64,000 nt of DNA from Biomphalaria glabrata (GCF_947242115.1 NC_074721.1:19521001-19585000), one strand, 5' to 3'. Numbered from the stretch's first letter, positions 9,591-21,699 are shown. Numbers and translations: made by a program. Notes: generated from the letters alone by a model not told the origin.

Positions 9591-11820
9591 TATTTTGAGT
9601 GGGTCGACTAGTATAGATTTAAATCTGTTCTATAATAAGTTCATTTTATTGTAATTTAAATACTATACACTTATTTAAAGTTGTTAATAACAATATTTTT
9701 AATACAAAGTTTTTTTAAGCTTTTATTGAAAAGAGTGTGAAAGTCAATACATATATTTACATTGCAATACATAACCGATCTAGAAGAAAGCGGGGGGGCG
9801 GAGGCGCCAGAAGTTTTCTTAGTGATATTGTTCTATTAATGCTCCATCTCCGACTCGAATCCACATTCCAATTATTTTGTAATTAAATTTACAAAGTGAT
9901 AGACCTACAGAGTAATTCTTTTCTATCCAATCGCCCCCCCCCCCTTTTTGGGGGAACAGTTTATAAAGAAACAACTTCTATTGGAGATGTTCATACGTGG
10001 AGGCTCTACTATTGGTGTATTCAGTATACAAAATACGAAAGTAATTGATATGCGAAGTGTTCAAGTATTTTAGTAAACCACATAATATTTTTTAGCACTA
10101 AAGAATCAAACGCTCAAGCTTTTTTTTTAGTAGTACTTTGTAGTACTTAGTAAATTTGTATTGTTAAATGACAACAATGATCTTTTGATATATCGTCTTA
10201 GACATTGTTAATTTTGTTTATTTATTTATAAATCTCTCTCTTTTTTCCTATCTGTATTTTCTTAGGTTTTATTTTAGTTATAACAAATGTATTAATGTCT
10301 TTGCATTTTATTCATTCTTTACTAAATCCTACTAAACACTAAATCCTGGAAACAAATGAAACCTTGAAACTGTTCTCGAAAACAACCTCAACGGTCTACC
10401 TAGAAATTGGACGGTTATTTATAATTTATATCCTTGGGAAAAGTTTGACACTGGAAAACCTCTAGTTTGGCCGTTATAATTATTCTTAGAATAAAAAAAA
10501 ATCGGATAGAGAACTAGAATATCTTTATTTTAAACAAATAACATCTTCGGGTTTTTCCGCATATAGACGAAAATCATTCACGAATGAAATACATAAATAT
10601 TTAGGAAAATTGTGCGCACCTTCTTCTAAGTGAGATCTTTAGGCATAGATCTAGATGCAATCTATATTAGATTAACGTAAATATATAAGAAAGCGTAAAT
10701 AGTATATCAATAAACTTACAGCAGCTTTAAATTTAATAAACAACTTTGTTATCGGTACACAATTAAAACAAAAAATCAAATTTATACCCAAATTTTAAAT
10801 TATTTTTCTTACAGTGAAGAAGGCTAATGTCAAACCAGAATTTCCCCGTGTTGCCAAAGAACAAGTAATTTATTTCTCAGTGATATACATCAACTGTTAC
10901 ATGTCTAGGAAAATCGTTAAAGCCGTCTTCAAGATTAGCGTCCAATATTTCTCCCTACGCCCTTTTAATCCCTATGTAGTTCTGACTTGAAGAGAAGTTT
11001 TGTCACAAATAGGATCGTTGTACATATAAGCATTATAATGTATACCAATTTGTAAAAAAACTACATTTTCATCTCCAGGTTTCAACAAAAAGAATAACAA
11101 AGCAACCTGAGTTAATATTGTGTTCAAGTAATGAAGCTGACACCTTGAGCAGCCGCTCTGTATGCCAACAACTTAAGTCTACACGTTTGAACTTTAAGAT
11201 CTGCTGCTGTTGCTAATGTCAGCGAGAGTTTTATTTTGAACTGGATACAGGACTTGTCATTTAACATCCATTTATTTGGTTCATGTTTACAGGCGAATTG
11301 ATTGACAAAATAATGAAATAATTTCAAAAAAAGGTTTAGGCGTCAAAAAATCTTCTAGCCGCCAGATGGGCTCGTAATCAACTCAACTACTGTAGAAAAC
11401 AAATATTGACGAATGGAACAGGTTTTACTTTCTTTTTTAACACTAGGAATATAGCATTGTTCACTTCTCTTTTCTCATAAGGTTCTATAGAGCTATCAAA
11501 TATGATGATAATGCGAGTGTTATAGTAAATATAATATTCCCTAGGTCAAACAGGGCCTGCCTTACAAATTGCGGGACTCAATTTAATGGGAGCTTGCGTG
11601 GCCCTTTTTCTATTTTTTATTTTTTTTACAATAACAACTATTACTATTAAATAGAGTATGATAGCAATATTTATTATGTAATAAGCAAATGAAGCAACTC
11701 AAATGCATTAGGCGCCAAAGGCTTAATTAAATCATACGAAACACTAATTAAGGTGACCAGATACTAGAAGAGTGTAAAAATGCCGTCTCTTCTCAGGCGT
11801 TGCCAAGCAATGGTGTTGTC
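9591..11820. other. No gene; scattered repeat traces
   Basis: AT-rich. 10860-10995 (cagtgatatacatcaactgtta..) is shared with 44060-44185 and marks an interspersed repeat. 10290-10325 repeats the tctttgcattttattcattc string found in the hAT remnants. 11550-11610 begins cagggcctgccttacaaatt, which is hAT-end-like but has no partner. Confidence 0.5.
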
Positions 11821-11821
11821 A

Positions 11822-12152
11822 ACAATCTCTACGTCATTTATATATGTATGTATCAACTCTATCTCTACGTCATTTATATATGTATGTATCAACTCTATCT
11901 CTACGTCATTTATATATGTATGTATCATCTCTATCTCTACGTCATTTATATATGTATGTATCAACTCAATCTCTACGTCATTTATATATGTATGTATCAA
12001 CTCTATCTCTACGTCATTTATATATGTATGTATCAACTCTATCTCTACGTCATTTATATATGTATGTATCAACTCTATCTCTATGTCATTTATATATGTA
12101 TGTATCACATTTGTTTCAGCACCTAGCTTAAACTCTATATCTACGTCATTAC
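11822..12152. repeat. 36-bp minisatellite, about 8 copies
   Basis: The unit tctctacgtcatttatatat then gtatgtatcaactcta repeats, with a last partial unit near 12135. Copies differ by one or two bases. As 36 is a multiple of 3, frames stay open on both strands (12-residue period), but no gene context exists. Confidence 0.95.
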
Positions 12153-12230
12153 AGTAGGCTATTTCTAAAACAAAGAAAACGGCATTAATATTTTAAGTTG
12201 GTAGTACCATATCTTTCTCCAAGCAGAGGA

Positions 12231-12878
12231 GATAATGGTCGGTACTTTCAGATGATGGTCCGGTACTTTCAGATAATGGTCCGGTACTTTAAGAAGATGG
12301 TCCGGTACTTTCAGATGATGAATCGATACTTTGAGATAATGATCGGTACTTTCAAATAATGATCGGTACTTTCAGATGATGGTCCAGTAATTTCAGATGA
12401 TGGTTTGGTAGTTTAAGATAATGGTCCGTTACTTTCAGATGATGATCCGGTACTTTCAGATAATGGTCCGGTACTTTCAGATGATGGTCCGGTACTTTCA
12501 GATGATGGTTCGGTAGTTTAAGATAATGGTCTGTTACTTTCAGATGATGGTCCAGTACTTTCAGATGATGGTTCGGTACTCTAAGATGATGGTCCGTTAC
12601 TTTCAGATGATGATCCGGTACTTTCAGATAATGGTCCGGTACTTTCAGATGATGGTCCGGTACTTTCAGATGATGGTCCGGTACTTTCAGATGATGGTTC
12701 GGTACCTTAAGATGATGGTCTGTTACGTTCAGATGATTGTCCGGTACTTTCAGATGATGGTCCGGTACTTTAAGATGATGGTCCGGTACTTTCAGATGAT
12801 GGTCCGGTACTTTCAGATGATGGCCGGGACTTTCAGATGATGGTCCGGTACTTTCAAATGATGGTCCGGTACTTTCAT
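12231..12878. repeat. 21-bp minisatellite, about 31 copies
   Basis: The unit tcagatgatggtccggtact plus one T repeats, with variants such as ttaagat and gttcggt. A 7-residue period on the minus strand keeps 178 codons open. The composition (His/Pro/Lys heptads) is purely the repeat's product. Confidence 0.95.
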
Positions 12879-12995
12879 CCTTTAGCAAAGCTGTTGCTCT
12901 GAAGCCCTAGGGCCAACTTTCTTGACGCATGCATCTTCTTCTTCAGTTTGTGAACTGGCTTTCAACAAATCCAAGACTGGACACGAGAGAAATCA

Positions 12996-13556
12996 AAACG
13001 CCGATAGTCGACCCAAAACGCCAATAGTCCACCCAAAACGCCAATAGTCCACCCAAAACGCCAATAGTCCACCCAAAACGCCAATAGTCCACCCAAAACG
13101 CCAATAGTCCACCCAAAACGCCAATAGTCCATCCAAAACGCCAATAGTCCACCCAAAACGCCAATAGTCCATCCAAAACGCCAATAGTCCACCCAAAACG
13201 CCAATAGTCCACCCAAAACGCCAATAGTCCACCCAAAACACCAATAGTCCATCCAAAACGCCAATAGTCCATCCAAAACGCCAATAGTCCACCCAAAACG
13301 CCAATAGTCCACCCAAAACGCCAATAGTCCACCCAAAACGGCAATAGTCCATCCAAAACGCCAATAGTCCATCCAAAACGCCAATAGTCCACCCAAAACG
13401 CCAATAGTCCACCCAAAACGCCAATAGTCCATCAAAAACGCCAATAGTCCACCCAAAACGCCAATAGTCCACCCAAAACGCCAATAGTCCACCCAAAACG
13501 CCAATAGTCCATCCAAAACGCCAATAGTCCAACCAAAACGCCAATAGTCGACCCAG
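12996..13556. repeat. 20-bp minisatellite, about 28 copies
   Basis: The unit ccaatagtccacccaaaacg is almost perfectly preserved. Because 20 is not a multiple of 3 and the unit has no stop in any minus frame, all three minus frames are open and encode the same 20-residue cycle. That explains three overlapping long open frames without any gene. Confidence 0.97.
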
Positions 13557-13559
13557 AAT

Positions 13560-14232
13560 GTGCTGACGTCAGTTAGTGAGGAGAAAGCTGACACACTACT
13601 CATGCTTGAAACGCAGGAGCCCGCAAAGGATCAATAAAGAGAGTCCGAAAGATGGTAACTTTGAAGGTATTCATCAAAAGGTGATGCTCATAATCAAATT
13701 TTGAAATAAAAGCATGACATTGATCGACTTTTTTTTTTAGAGAAAGTGCCGTCACGTCTTTGTAACCTTGTAGTTTTAAGCCCGTTAACTAGTGTATATG
13801 TTACAAAGAGATGTCTTTAAAATGCAGAATTAGAGCGATTTTCCTTTTGTTTTCATTTTTATGTAGATACTTTGGGCTTTAAGAGAAATACCGAAAATTA
13901 ATACAAAGGTTTGATAGAAAGCGTGAGGCTTTTTTCGCAAATTAGCGATGGTTGGGAATGAGTCAAAACCGGTTCTTGATGAGTTCCTAGGAGGTAAAGG
14001 GAATTCGTGGAAGATTTTTCGTGCACATTCTTTCAATAGTTGATAAGGTCTCCTGATCAATTAGTCAGTCAGTCAGTGGTATTTTGCGCTTAAAACATAG
14101 ATTGAGACGAAAATAAAAAAGAATACAACTTATAGATTAAATTCCAAACCATACGGTTTATTTAGGAAAAAAATAATATCAAAGAATAAATGTTTAATGT
14201 ACAGAACGTATTGTTAAAAATATAATAAACTG
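13560..14232. other. Intergenic sequence downstream of gene A
   Basis: No coding evidence. It contains the 3' flank of the minus-strand gene. Confidence 0.5.
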
Positions 14233-14238
14233 TTTATT
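14233..14238 (-). promoter_or_regulatory. Candidate polyadenylation signal of gene A
   Basis: AATAAA on the minus strand, 83 nt past the stop codon of the cysteine-rich gene. A second AATAAA lies about 80 nt further on. Confidence 0.5.
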
Positions 14239-14320
14239 TATAATTTTTTTTTTTACCATATGAGATTCCATAAAACCCTCACCCCGTCTCTAGCTTCGTT
14301 CTTCTAGCACAGCGTCTATC

Positions 14321-16949
14321 TTACTTATCTAAAGATTGGTTCTCGATGCATCCTTCGTATTCATCACCTTGAGCATAACTTTCTCCGTCAGGACAACAGC
14401 CGTATCTTGTACCAGCACATCCACCAACCAAAGGAACATCGTCACAACCCTCGCTGCCTTCTCCAAGAGCGCTAGTCTCTCCGTCAGGACAACAGCCGTA
14501 TCTTGTACCAGCACATCCACCAATTACAGGAATTTTGCAACCCTCATTGTCATCTCCGAGAGCGCTAGTCTCTCCATCTGGACAACAACCGTATCTTGTA
14601 CCAGCACATCCACCAACCAAAGGAACATCGTCACAACCCTCGCTGCCTTCTCCAAGAGCGCTAGTCTCTCCGTCAGGACAACAGCCGTATCTTGTACCAG
14701 CACATCCACCAACCAAAGGAACATCGTCACAACCCTCGCTGCCTTCTCCAAGAGCGCTAGTCTCTCCGTCAGGACAACAGCCGTATCTTGTACCAGCACA
14801 TCCACCAACCAAAGGAACATCGTCACAACCCTCGCTGTCTTCTCCAAGAGCGCTAGTCTCTCCATCTGGACAACAGCCGTATCTTGTACCTGCACATCCA
14901 CCAATTACAGGAATTTCGCAACCCTCATTGTCATCTCCGAGAGCGCTGGTTTCTCCGTCTGGACAACAGCCGTATCTTGTACCAGCGCATCCACCTACAA
15001 CTTAAAAAGAAACATGGCTGTAAAAATATTTTATCTAATTTAAAATATTCATCAATTTTCTAAGTAGTATTGTATGAATGTAGAGCCCAAGATATTTTTA
15101 TTTTTGTCAAGCGCGGCAATAGCAGCACACGTTTTGTAACATCATCATCTAGCAACCATAGAATTATATATACTATATCTAGACTGGCGTGGAGACTTTT
15201 TAACACTACAAAGAAAATGTCGTGAAATTTTTTTAGAAAGTTGGATCAAGGCGTTGTTTTGTAAAGTAGTTAAAAGAAGTAAAGGCAATTTATTTCAACC
15301 CTAACCAATGTAACATATAATTTAATTGTTAGATCTACATCTAGTAATGGATTATCAAAAATAGAAAAAACAAATGACAATTCAGTGTTGCCAAGCCAAA
15401 GGTTTAGTTTTGAGTTGAAGTCCTCTCTTCCAGATGGCTGCCTTTTTTTTTAAGTTTAAAACCACTCCAGATGTTTTTGAGATTAAAATCCTCCTATAGA
15501 GAGTTTTGAGGTTGAAAGCCCCATCTTCAATATTACTCTAAACTAAATTACACTCACCAAATTCTATGAGCGTAGCTAAATAGGGTTAAAAAAAAACTCC
15601 AGAGATATTTTAGTTTAAACCCCACAACAGATGATTTTGACGATAAAACTTCCATTTTCAATATAAAATCTAAAGCAAACTACAGTCACCTAATTCCAAG
15701 AGCGTAGCAAAGAGAGGTTACAAAATTTCTACCAGTGGCTGGACTCCATTAATAAAGTCCGTGGATAGTCATCTGCCGAAATTGAAAAAGACTAAATGTG
15801 GCTCAACAAAGATAGCTAAGACAGATTTTAGGAGTCAGTTATATAGATCGGGTTTTAATCAAGGAAATGCTATGCCGAATAGGGCCGACTCCTTGGTAAG
15901 GTTGTGACAGAGCGTCGCATGAGGTTTGCGGGACATGTATTCCGACGAAATGAATTATGCATAATAAGAGTTGCAATGACATGGAGGCCATTACGAGGAA
16001 ATCGCAAACAGGAACATCCTAGTACAACTTCAGGCCACACTTTCATAGAGGTCCTCTGAGCCTTCAGACATTGCCAGTGACAGATTTTTGTGAAAACAGC
16101 TTACCGCCCAATGAGCCGAATGGCGCGTGAGGATCTAAGTAAGAATAGCACAGGTTTTGAAATAAAACTTTTTAATAGTAGGATAATGCACTGTAGATAC
16201 CTTAGAATATGCATTTTTGAGGCTTTCAATACCGGATTTAGTGCTTGGCGGCGAGGCTCCACCCCACGCTGGGAGAGCTCACAGCGCTCCCCCAGACCCT
16301 ATTGTTCTCAAGGGCGGGGAGTCTACAAATTTTCCACTAACTCCAGGAAGAACCTATTCTAGGGTATAATAAACATCTTCCGAAAGAATGAAGAGTTAGA
16401 ATGTAATAAAGATTAACTATACACACACACATATATATTTTTTTTTCCGCGGGGTTCTCCCCCCCCCCCCAAGCCCTACCCCCCCCCCGAAAAAAATCCT
16501 GGCTACGCCCATGTTAATTATACTAACATACAATAATGAATAAGCTTCTTGAGCCATTGAATTCATTCTTATAATAGTAGGTCTACCTTTACTATAATAG
16601 TATCTAGACTCTATATCTAGATATAAATATAAGTAGACCTACAAGCAAATATTTTAATTAAAAAAATGTATTTAGGTTGAATAACTATTTTGATAGCTCC
16701 ATTCATACATTTTTTTAAATTTACGCATTCGCTTTTTTATAGCATTATTATTTCTGTTAATTGTTTCCAATACACTCTCAGTGACTATATCGACAGTGGT
16801 AAGCAAATTAAGATACGCAGGCCGCGGGTAATATATGTCTGGTATATATATTTAAATATATAATATTCTAAGATTTACTTACTTGCATAACAATGGACTT
16901 CCGATACTAAGAGTACTACTACCAATATTGATATTAATTTAAGCTCCAT
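14321..16949 (-). CDS. Gene A: secreted protein of seven GCCPDG cysteine modules (two coding exons)
   Basis: Coding exon 1 is 16949-16883: ATG, then a hydrophobic signal peptide (ISILVVVLLVSE core, likely cut after HC or YA), ending at a GTAAGT donor in phase 1. An acceptor, ccttag, sits two bases before the ATG, so an upstream noncoding exon is likely. Exon 2 is 15000-14321, after a ctttttaag acceptor; a second in-frame acceptor lies 6 nt inside. The spliced product is 248 residues. After the signal come seven modules of 31-32 residues, each GGCAGTRYGCCPDGE...GC with spacing C-x6-CC-x14-C. Linkers are acidic (DDVPLV or IPVI), and the tail is ENQSLDK. Similar GCC-x-DG modules occur in papilin and other secreted invertebrate matrix proteins. 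Two disulfides per module, extracellular location and a structural or defence role are inferences. The catalytic role, if any, is unknown. Confidence 0.8.
14335..15000. repeat. Coding tandem repeat of 93-96 bp, seven units
   Basis: This is the DNA-level array behind gene A. Unit types run in coding order A-B-B-B-A-B-terminal, where A has the DDNEGC.IPVI ending and B the E(G/D)SEGCDDVPLV ending. Neighbouring units are near-identical even at third codon positions, pointing to recent duplication or gene conversion. Confidence 0.9.
15415..16515 (+). repeat. GGGCGTAGCC repeat family A, 5'-truncated copy in gene A's intron
   Basis: It shares with 28606-31058, 36976-38942 and 56680-58285 the gtttaaaacc/ttgagtttaaa blocks, then a LINE C-terminal fragment (15790-16135; QQR-x-LRQILGVSY on the plus strand). 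A tail ends in cctggctacgcccatg at about 16515. It lies antisense-neutral within the intron 15001-16882. This copy keeps a segment (gacatggaggccattacgag) that the copies at 30.7 and 38.4 kb have lost. Confidence 0.75.
16560..16852 (-). repeat. CCCGCGG interspersed repeat, minus-strand copy 1
   Basis: About 240 bp (gtagacctacaagcaaat... tcagtgactatatcgacagt... ccgcgggtaa) is shared with 18330-18555 in the same orientation. Its end matches the start of the repeat at 47612. Confidence 0.75.
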
Positions 16950-17540
16950 AGCTAAGGATTCCCTTCCGTCAATGTGTCAAATTTGAGAACTGTTAAACAA
17001 TAACGACCGCGATGTAGATGTGGTATGAAATGGTTTTGCTGTGAAGTAAACTATTTATGTGCAAGGAAATGCTAATTTTTAATAACTCTTGTGCTATATT
17101 ATCAATAGAGCAAAAGGCAACAGCTTACAAGGCGTATCCACAGGGGCGGGTTAGAAGCGTTCTCACCTACCCTGAAGTTTTTCATTTCAAAGTAATGTAT
17201 TTTTATGAAAATTCTGCTTGCATAGTTAATTTTAAAAATTAAATTATTCACTTTCGGAAAATAAAAAAGTAGCATCAGAAATTCGAATGATATAAAATAT
17301 CATTATATCCGATTTTCATTGTACCGATAGCTAATAGCGGATTTTCCCTTTTCCAGGCCGCTAAAAATTAATGCACAAACACGATTATGTTATCACACAA
17401 TCTCAGAGGTGGCCCACGTCGGATCCCAAATGGATCCATGTATTTGTAAGTAATTTTCAAGACATGTTATTTTCTTAATTGTCCAAAGTAATAATATTTC
17501 AAAGATTCATTTGGCGATGTAATTATTTTTTTTTTATGGA
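16950..17540. other. Upstream flank of gene A with repeat debris
   Basis: 17180-17420 resembles the family with ...gcggattttcccttttccag and gccgctaaaaattaatg that recurs at 18930-19140 and 21190-21530. The promoter and first noncoding exon of gene A should lie here or further right, but I cannot place them. Confidence 0.4.
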
Positions 17541-17544
17541 AAAA

Positions 17545-17665
17545 GTTCCTTCAAAGTTAAAGATGATCTATTTCCTAGTCTAAGCCTTTCGCTGGACGAC
17601 GGGGGATGGCAGCAAGCAGGGTATGAACCTGGGTCTGCCCGCTAACCGCAGGACAAGAAACAGGA
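17545..17665 (-). mobile_element. tRNA-derived SINE (family 2), minus strand
   Basis: The minus strand reads tgcggttagcgggcagaccc, then a B-box-like AGGTTCATACCCTGC, then the family-specific ccatcccccgtcgtcc and ggcttagactaggaaat. It matches the body of the SINE at 24664. Confidence 0.65.
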
Positions 17666-17669
17666 ACAA

Positions 17670-18325
17670 CATATTATTCATCATGAGTTTTTACAACGTT
17701 TAAGCAAGGAAATATAAGTTATCATGAAATATAAGTTATCATAAAATATAAGTTTGAAGAGCAAACAAACGTTTGTTGACATTGATTTTTTTTTCACAAA
17801 AACATCTGGAACAATCTATTATGGATACTTAATATTCCGATGTTTCGGAAGGAACATTAAAGGTTAAATCAGATTTTAAATGGCTTGAAGAGTTGTTGTT
17901 TTTTATCTTAACGTGACGGACAGACTGACCAACAGACGAAACGCACAAAAGTAAGCGGTTTTTTATCCTGATGGGGGCACTAAACGAAAAATAAATAAAA
18001 TCTGAAGATTTTTTTTTTAAGGGGGAACTAGTTAAGTAATATGGTTTGCAACGGCCGTCACACTACTGCACGAATGTCGCTGCATAAAAAATATATTTAA
18101 AAAAAATGTGCGTGACATTTACATACAAAGTGCAGACTTAGCTTTTATAAACAAACATAAATGTTTTCTTTTAATTTTAGCAGAGCAAAGCCTTCACGCA
18201 GCACAGAATGAACTCTATAAAAGCCAATTTTTAACTCTAGATTAGTCTAGATCTATATCTACCTCAATATGTACTTTATACTTTAAAACATGAACATACA
18301 AAATTAAGACTATTCATTTCAAATT
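17670..18325. other. No gene; repeat debris
   Basis: Around 17920-17990 the strings gacggacagactgaccaaca and aagcggttttttatcctgat resemble the edge of the Cgtccgtctgtccgtc repeat (see 54706). Nothing coding. Confidence 0.4.
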
Positions 18326-18329
18326 TTAA

Positions 18330-18556
18330 TCAAATATATGTAGGCCTACAAGCAAATGTTTTAATTTGAAAAAATGGATTTAAGTAGATTAGCTATTTTG
18401 ATTTGATGGCTTCATTCATACTATTTTTACATTTGCACATTCGCTTTATTTATTACATTATTATTTCGTTTAAATGTTTTAAAAACACTCTCAGTGACTA
18501 TATCGACAGTAATAAGCAAATAAAGACCCGCGGGTCGCGGGTAAAATATGTCTAGT
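18330..18556 (-). repeat. CCCGCGG interspersed repeat, minus-strand copy 2
   Basis: A sister of 16560-16852, 1.7 kb away and in the same orientation, ending in gacccgcgggtcgcgggtaa. Confidence 0.75.
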
Positions 18557-18606
18557 AACTAATATTTGTATTTGTTGTAAACATTTCTTGTTCATTTTGC
18601 AAAGGG

Positions 18607-18840
18607 TATAATAACCTGAGGGAGGCAACCCAACGAATCAACGATGTTTATTCACGGGACATTACAAGTACATAGAACAACATCTTCCTTTATTACAACC
18701 TCTTCCTATCGGCTCTATCACTAGCTTGGGTGGAAATCGTTCTCCTCTTCCTAATGTTGACATCCTTCTCAGTCTGGTTTCTGGCAGTGCGCACCTTCTG
18801 CACTATCTTGGATGGCGGTGTGCATGACAGGGTTATTACA
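18607..18840 (-). mobile_element. Possible solo LTR (about 234 bp)
   Basis: On the minus strand the segment starts TGTAATAACC and ends GGTTATTATA, near-inverted termini of LTR type. AATAAA motifs lie in the distal part. No 5-bp target duplication is visible and no internal region is attached. LTR retrotransposon origin (Gypsy-like) is a guess from the shape. Confidence 0.3.
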
Positions 18841-21180
18841 ATATATTTCACTTAGTGATAATAAAAAAAAGTATCTTTCTTTGTTAACATATTGTAAACA
18901 TAGTCTCCCTTATATCTATGTGTCAATAAAGGATATTATTTTTATGAAAAATCGCTTGAATAATTAATTTTATAAACTAAACGGTTTGCTTTTTCAAAAA
19001 AATTACCCGTTGCACCTAAACTTTGCAAGCCACAACGCATAATGAAAAAAATATTTAATTTCCCTTCTAATTTTGAGATCTGAAAATGACAAATGGACAG
19101 ACGGGCAGTTTGTACAAACTGTGACAGGTGGGGAAATGTAACGTGTGTTTGGCGCGTTTAATGTCTATGGGATGATTATTTTTAAAGCTATCACACACCA
19201 ACCTATCAGCATATGAATCGGGAGCAGACACGCAACGAGACAAGCAATGAAAGAGAGATACAAAGTTAAACATGAAGAATATTTTTTTACATAAATATTT
19301 ACATGTAAGAATAAAAAGGGGGAGGGTTTGCATCTATCTCTAAACAATAATGGATTTAATCATCACTCTTGCACTTAATAAGAGAGTATGTCACTTTGTC
19401 CTCTGACTTAGCTGGTTGTCCTGTTGATGTCGCAGCTGGCTGGGTCCTGGCTTGAGGTTCTGCAGCTGGAGGTGGCGCTCTAGCGAAAGAGGGACGCCGG
19501 TGATTCAGTCCTTGTGGAGTCTCAATCCAAAGTTCTGATATCTGTAGTGGGCACAGTAAGGCGGGTGGCCGGCTACCGTGGGCACAAGGTTACTGCGGGC
19601 AGAGCTGATCTGCCGTGGGCAGCGTAAGGAGCAGGATATGTCCAGTGATTAGCAGAGGGTTTGGTGTAGCTATGGCGTCTCGCACAGATCTCGGTCTATA
19701 GGGACGTCGCACCTAATAAGTTGACAGGTGGGCTGTCGAATAGGCGGGCAAGGCCGATAGCGCCAAGTAGTAGAGTTGAGTAGATCCTCGTAGGCGGGAG
19801 ATGATACTCAATAGCAGATAGGCAGTTGACTAGGCAGACAATGCCAAATAATTAGGCAGGTGAGTGATCCGATGAATATGCAAGTGCAGTGCTGAATAGC
19901 ACTAAGCACAAAGGCAGGTAAATAGGCAGACACCTGAGGGAGGCTGCGGATAAATAAAGACAAGTTAGGACATGTCTCTCATGCATCTAATCGATGCCCT
20001 CGACTGAGGTGCATTCGTCAGATTGGTAAAATTGCTTTAGAGCACAATAGGGAGATGATGATAAATGGGATAGGGAAAATAGATGGCTGATAGTAGCAAT
20101 ATAAAAATGTACATAAGAGGGGAAATAATATCAAAGTAACAACACGAGTTGTAAGAGAGAAAGGGGGGGGGGATGGGCGATGGTCAGCGACCATGACGGT
20201 TTGTTTACATACGACCGTCGGCCGAGAACAATGGAGCGCGCTTGAATGGAGAGGGTGTCCATTCAAGGGGCACAACTCTCGTTAGAGTAAAATGAGTAAA
20301 GGGGAGATAATTCATATATCCTCTCTAAACGCAGTATCAGTGCGCTAGTAAAATTATCACGGTTGTCAGCCGAGATAAAGGAAATAAAATAATATGTACA
20401 AATATATGCATGGTTGCATCAGCGATTAATTGAGCAACGTAGCATTAATAGATTAATGCAATTCATAAATACATACATAGGACATGTTTATGTTCTCTAC
20501 TTACGCCAGTGAGAAATACACAATGCACTAATTAAATATAAATGAAATAATAAAATACACATAAGTATATCCAGTGCGAAATATACACAAAAGTAATTAA
20601 GATGGAACTTGTGATTAAGTTCGGCTTACCACCAGGTATTCCTCTAGGAGTAAGAATGTATGAAGTAGTCCAGACTCGATCGCACAGATAGAATGAGAAA
20701 TGAGAGTGTCTATTCCGCCTTATTCTACCTTTTAAAGGCCTGGAAAATGTGGGCGGAAACAGGAAATGTCCTAGGCTAAGAATCATCTTACACGTGGGTG
20801 AATTAGACTTGACATGGGAGTCGCACCTTGGAAAGATCAAAGAGAGACGTGGGAGAAAGGGGGGGGGGAAGAGTGACTTGCATTCCACACAAGGTGGTGT
20901 CATCTGCGCCCGTCAGACATCCGGCCGTACGATCAAAAGACTGTGTGTATATTTTTATCCCGGTCAAGGGAAGATAAGTCGAAAGACGCGGCCTAGCTAT
21001 CTCTAATGTGGTCAACTAAGTCTAGCCTGGAGGGGAAAAGGTGGTGCAGGTGAAGAATTTAGGGGTAGGATGGGGAAATAATTAAAATAAAATAAATAAA
21101 TAATGAAAAATAATAATTAATGCTGTGATAAATTTGAGTGACTCTGACCGCAAGTTTTTGACTTGTCACACAAACCAAAT
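18841..21180. other. Unassigned segment, part unusually GC-rich
   Basis: 18930-19140 is a decayed copy of the repeat at 21190-21530. 19390-20000 is GC-richer than its surroundings, with scattered aggcagg/taggcag motifs and no sustained frame. The phrase cctgagggaggc occurs both here (19930) and at 18616. 20630-21060 is another GC-rich stretch with no sustained frame. I suspect decayed mobile-element sequence but see no decisive motif. Confidence 0.4.
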
Positions 21181-21189
21181 ACCTTATTT

Positions 21190-21530
21190 TCCTCTTACGG
21201 GGGCCGATAAAAAAAATTTTAAAACGACTTTCTTTTTGTACTATTAGTCTTCTCTTCCGTTACTAATAATAGTTTTGAGTTTTAAAATGGTATATTTTCA
21301 TGACAAAAAGGCTTATATATTCAATTGCAAAATAAAACCATTTACTTTCAGAAGAAAAAAGAAGCCGCTAAATCTTAAAATTGTAAGCTGCAGAATATCA
21401 TGAATTTTAATTTTAAACAAAAAAACTTTTTTTCTAGTTTTGTTAACACAACAGTCGGACGGACAAAAAGACCACAAAAAGATTTAGCGGTTTAGCCACT
21501 TCAAGGGCCGCTAAAAGTAATGATAAAACA
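21190..21530 (-). repeat. Interspersed repeat with gccgctaaa ends
   Basis: The edges cgggggccgataaaaa and gggccgctaaaagtaatg are roughly inverted, and the interior (ttcatgacaaaaaggctta..., cagtcggacggacaaaaag) recurs at 17.2, 18.9 and 54.7 kb. Noncoding. Confidence 0.6.
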
Positions 21531-21554
21531 AGCTTACAAAGACAGTTTCTGTGG

Positions 21555-21695
21555 TCCACCCAGGAAGGTAAAAAGGCCGGTTTCAATATTTTGAGAAAGA
21601 ATATTAGGATGAAATTCTATCGAATGTAAATGACAGAGAAAAATGTACAAAAAGGGTGACAGATCTTGTGTGGTGCCCCAACGGTTAGATGTGCC
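21555..21695 (+). repeat. Short interspersed repeat with LINE-like tail
   Basis: A ggtccacccaggaaggtaaa, ttcaatattttgagaaagaa, then gatcttgtgtggtgccccaa series. The same series occurs in inverse orientation at 27980-28200, 53260-53470 and 55400-55615. The closing gtggtgccccaacgg is shared with the 3' end of the RTE LINE at 4540, suggesting the repeat uses that LINE's machinery. Confidence 0.65.
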
Positions 21696-21699
21696 CACA

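Noticed and set aside
12231-13556. CRISPR-like array
   Set aside because: Units are contiguous with no unique spacers, and the genome is animal.
12943-13603. Three overlapping minus-strand frames rich in Trp/Gly/Leu
   Set aside because: The 20-bp unit has no stop in any minus frame, so all three frames give the same 20-residue cycle. This is a repeat artefact.
14336-15043. Plus-strand Ser/Thr-rich frame of 235 codons opposite gene A
   Set aside because: Antisense shadow of the seven-module exon; the minus reading has a signal peptide, matching phases and cysteine spacing.
19380-21060. Second long-terminal-repeat candidate
   Set aside because: TG/CA-like edges could be found, but no target duplication, partner copy or internal region.
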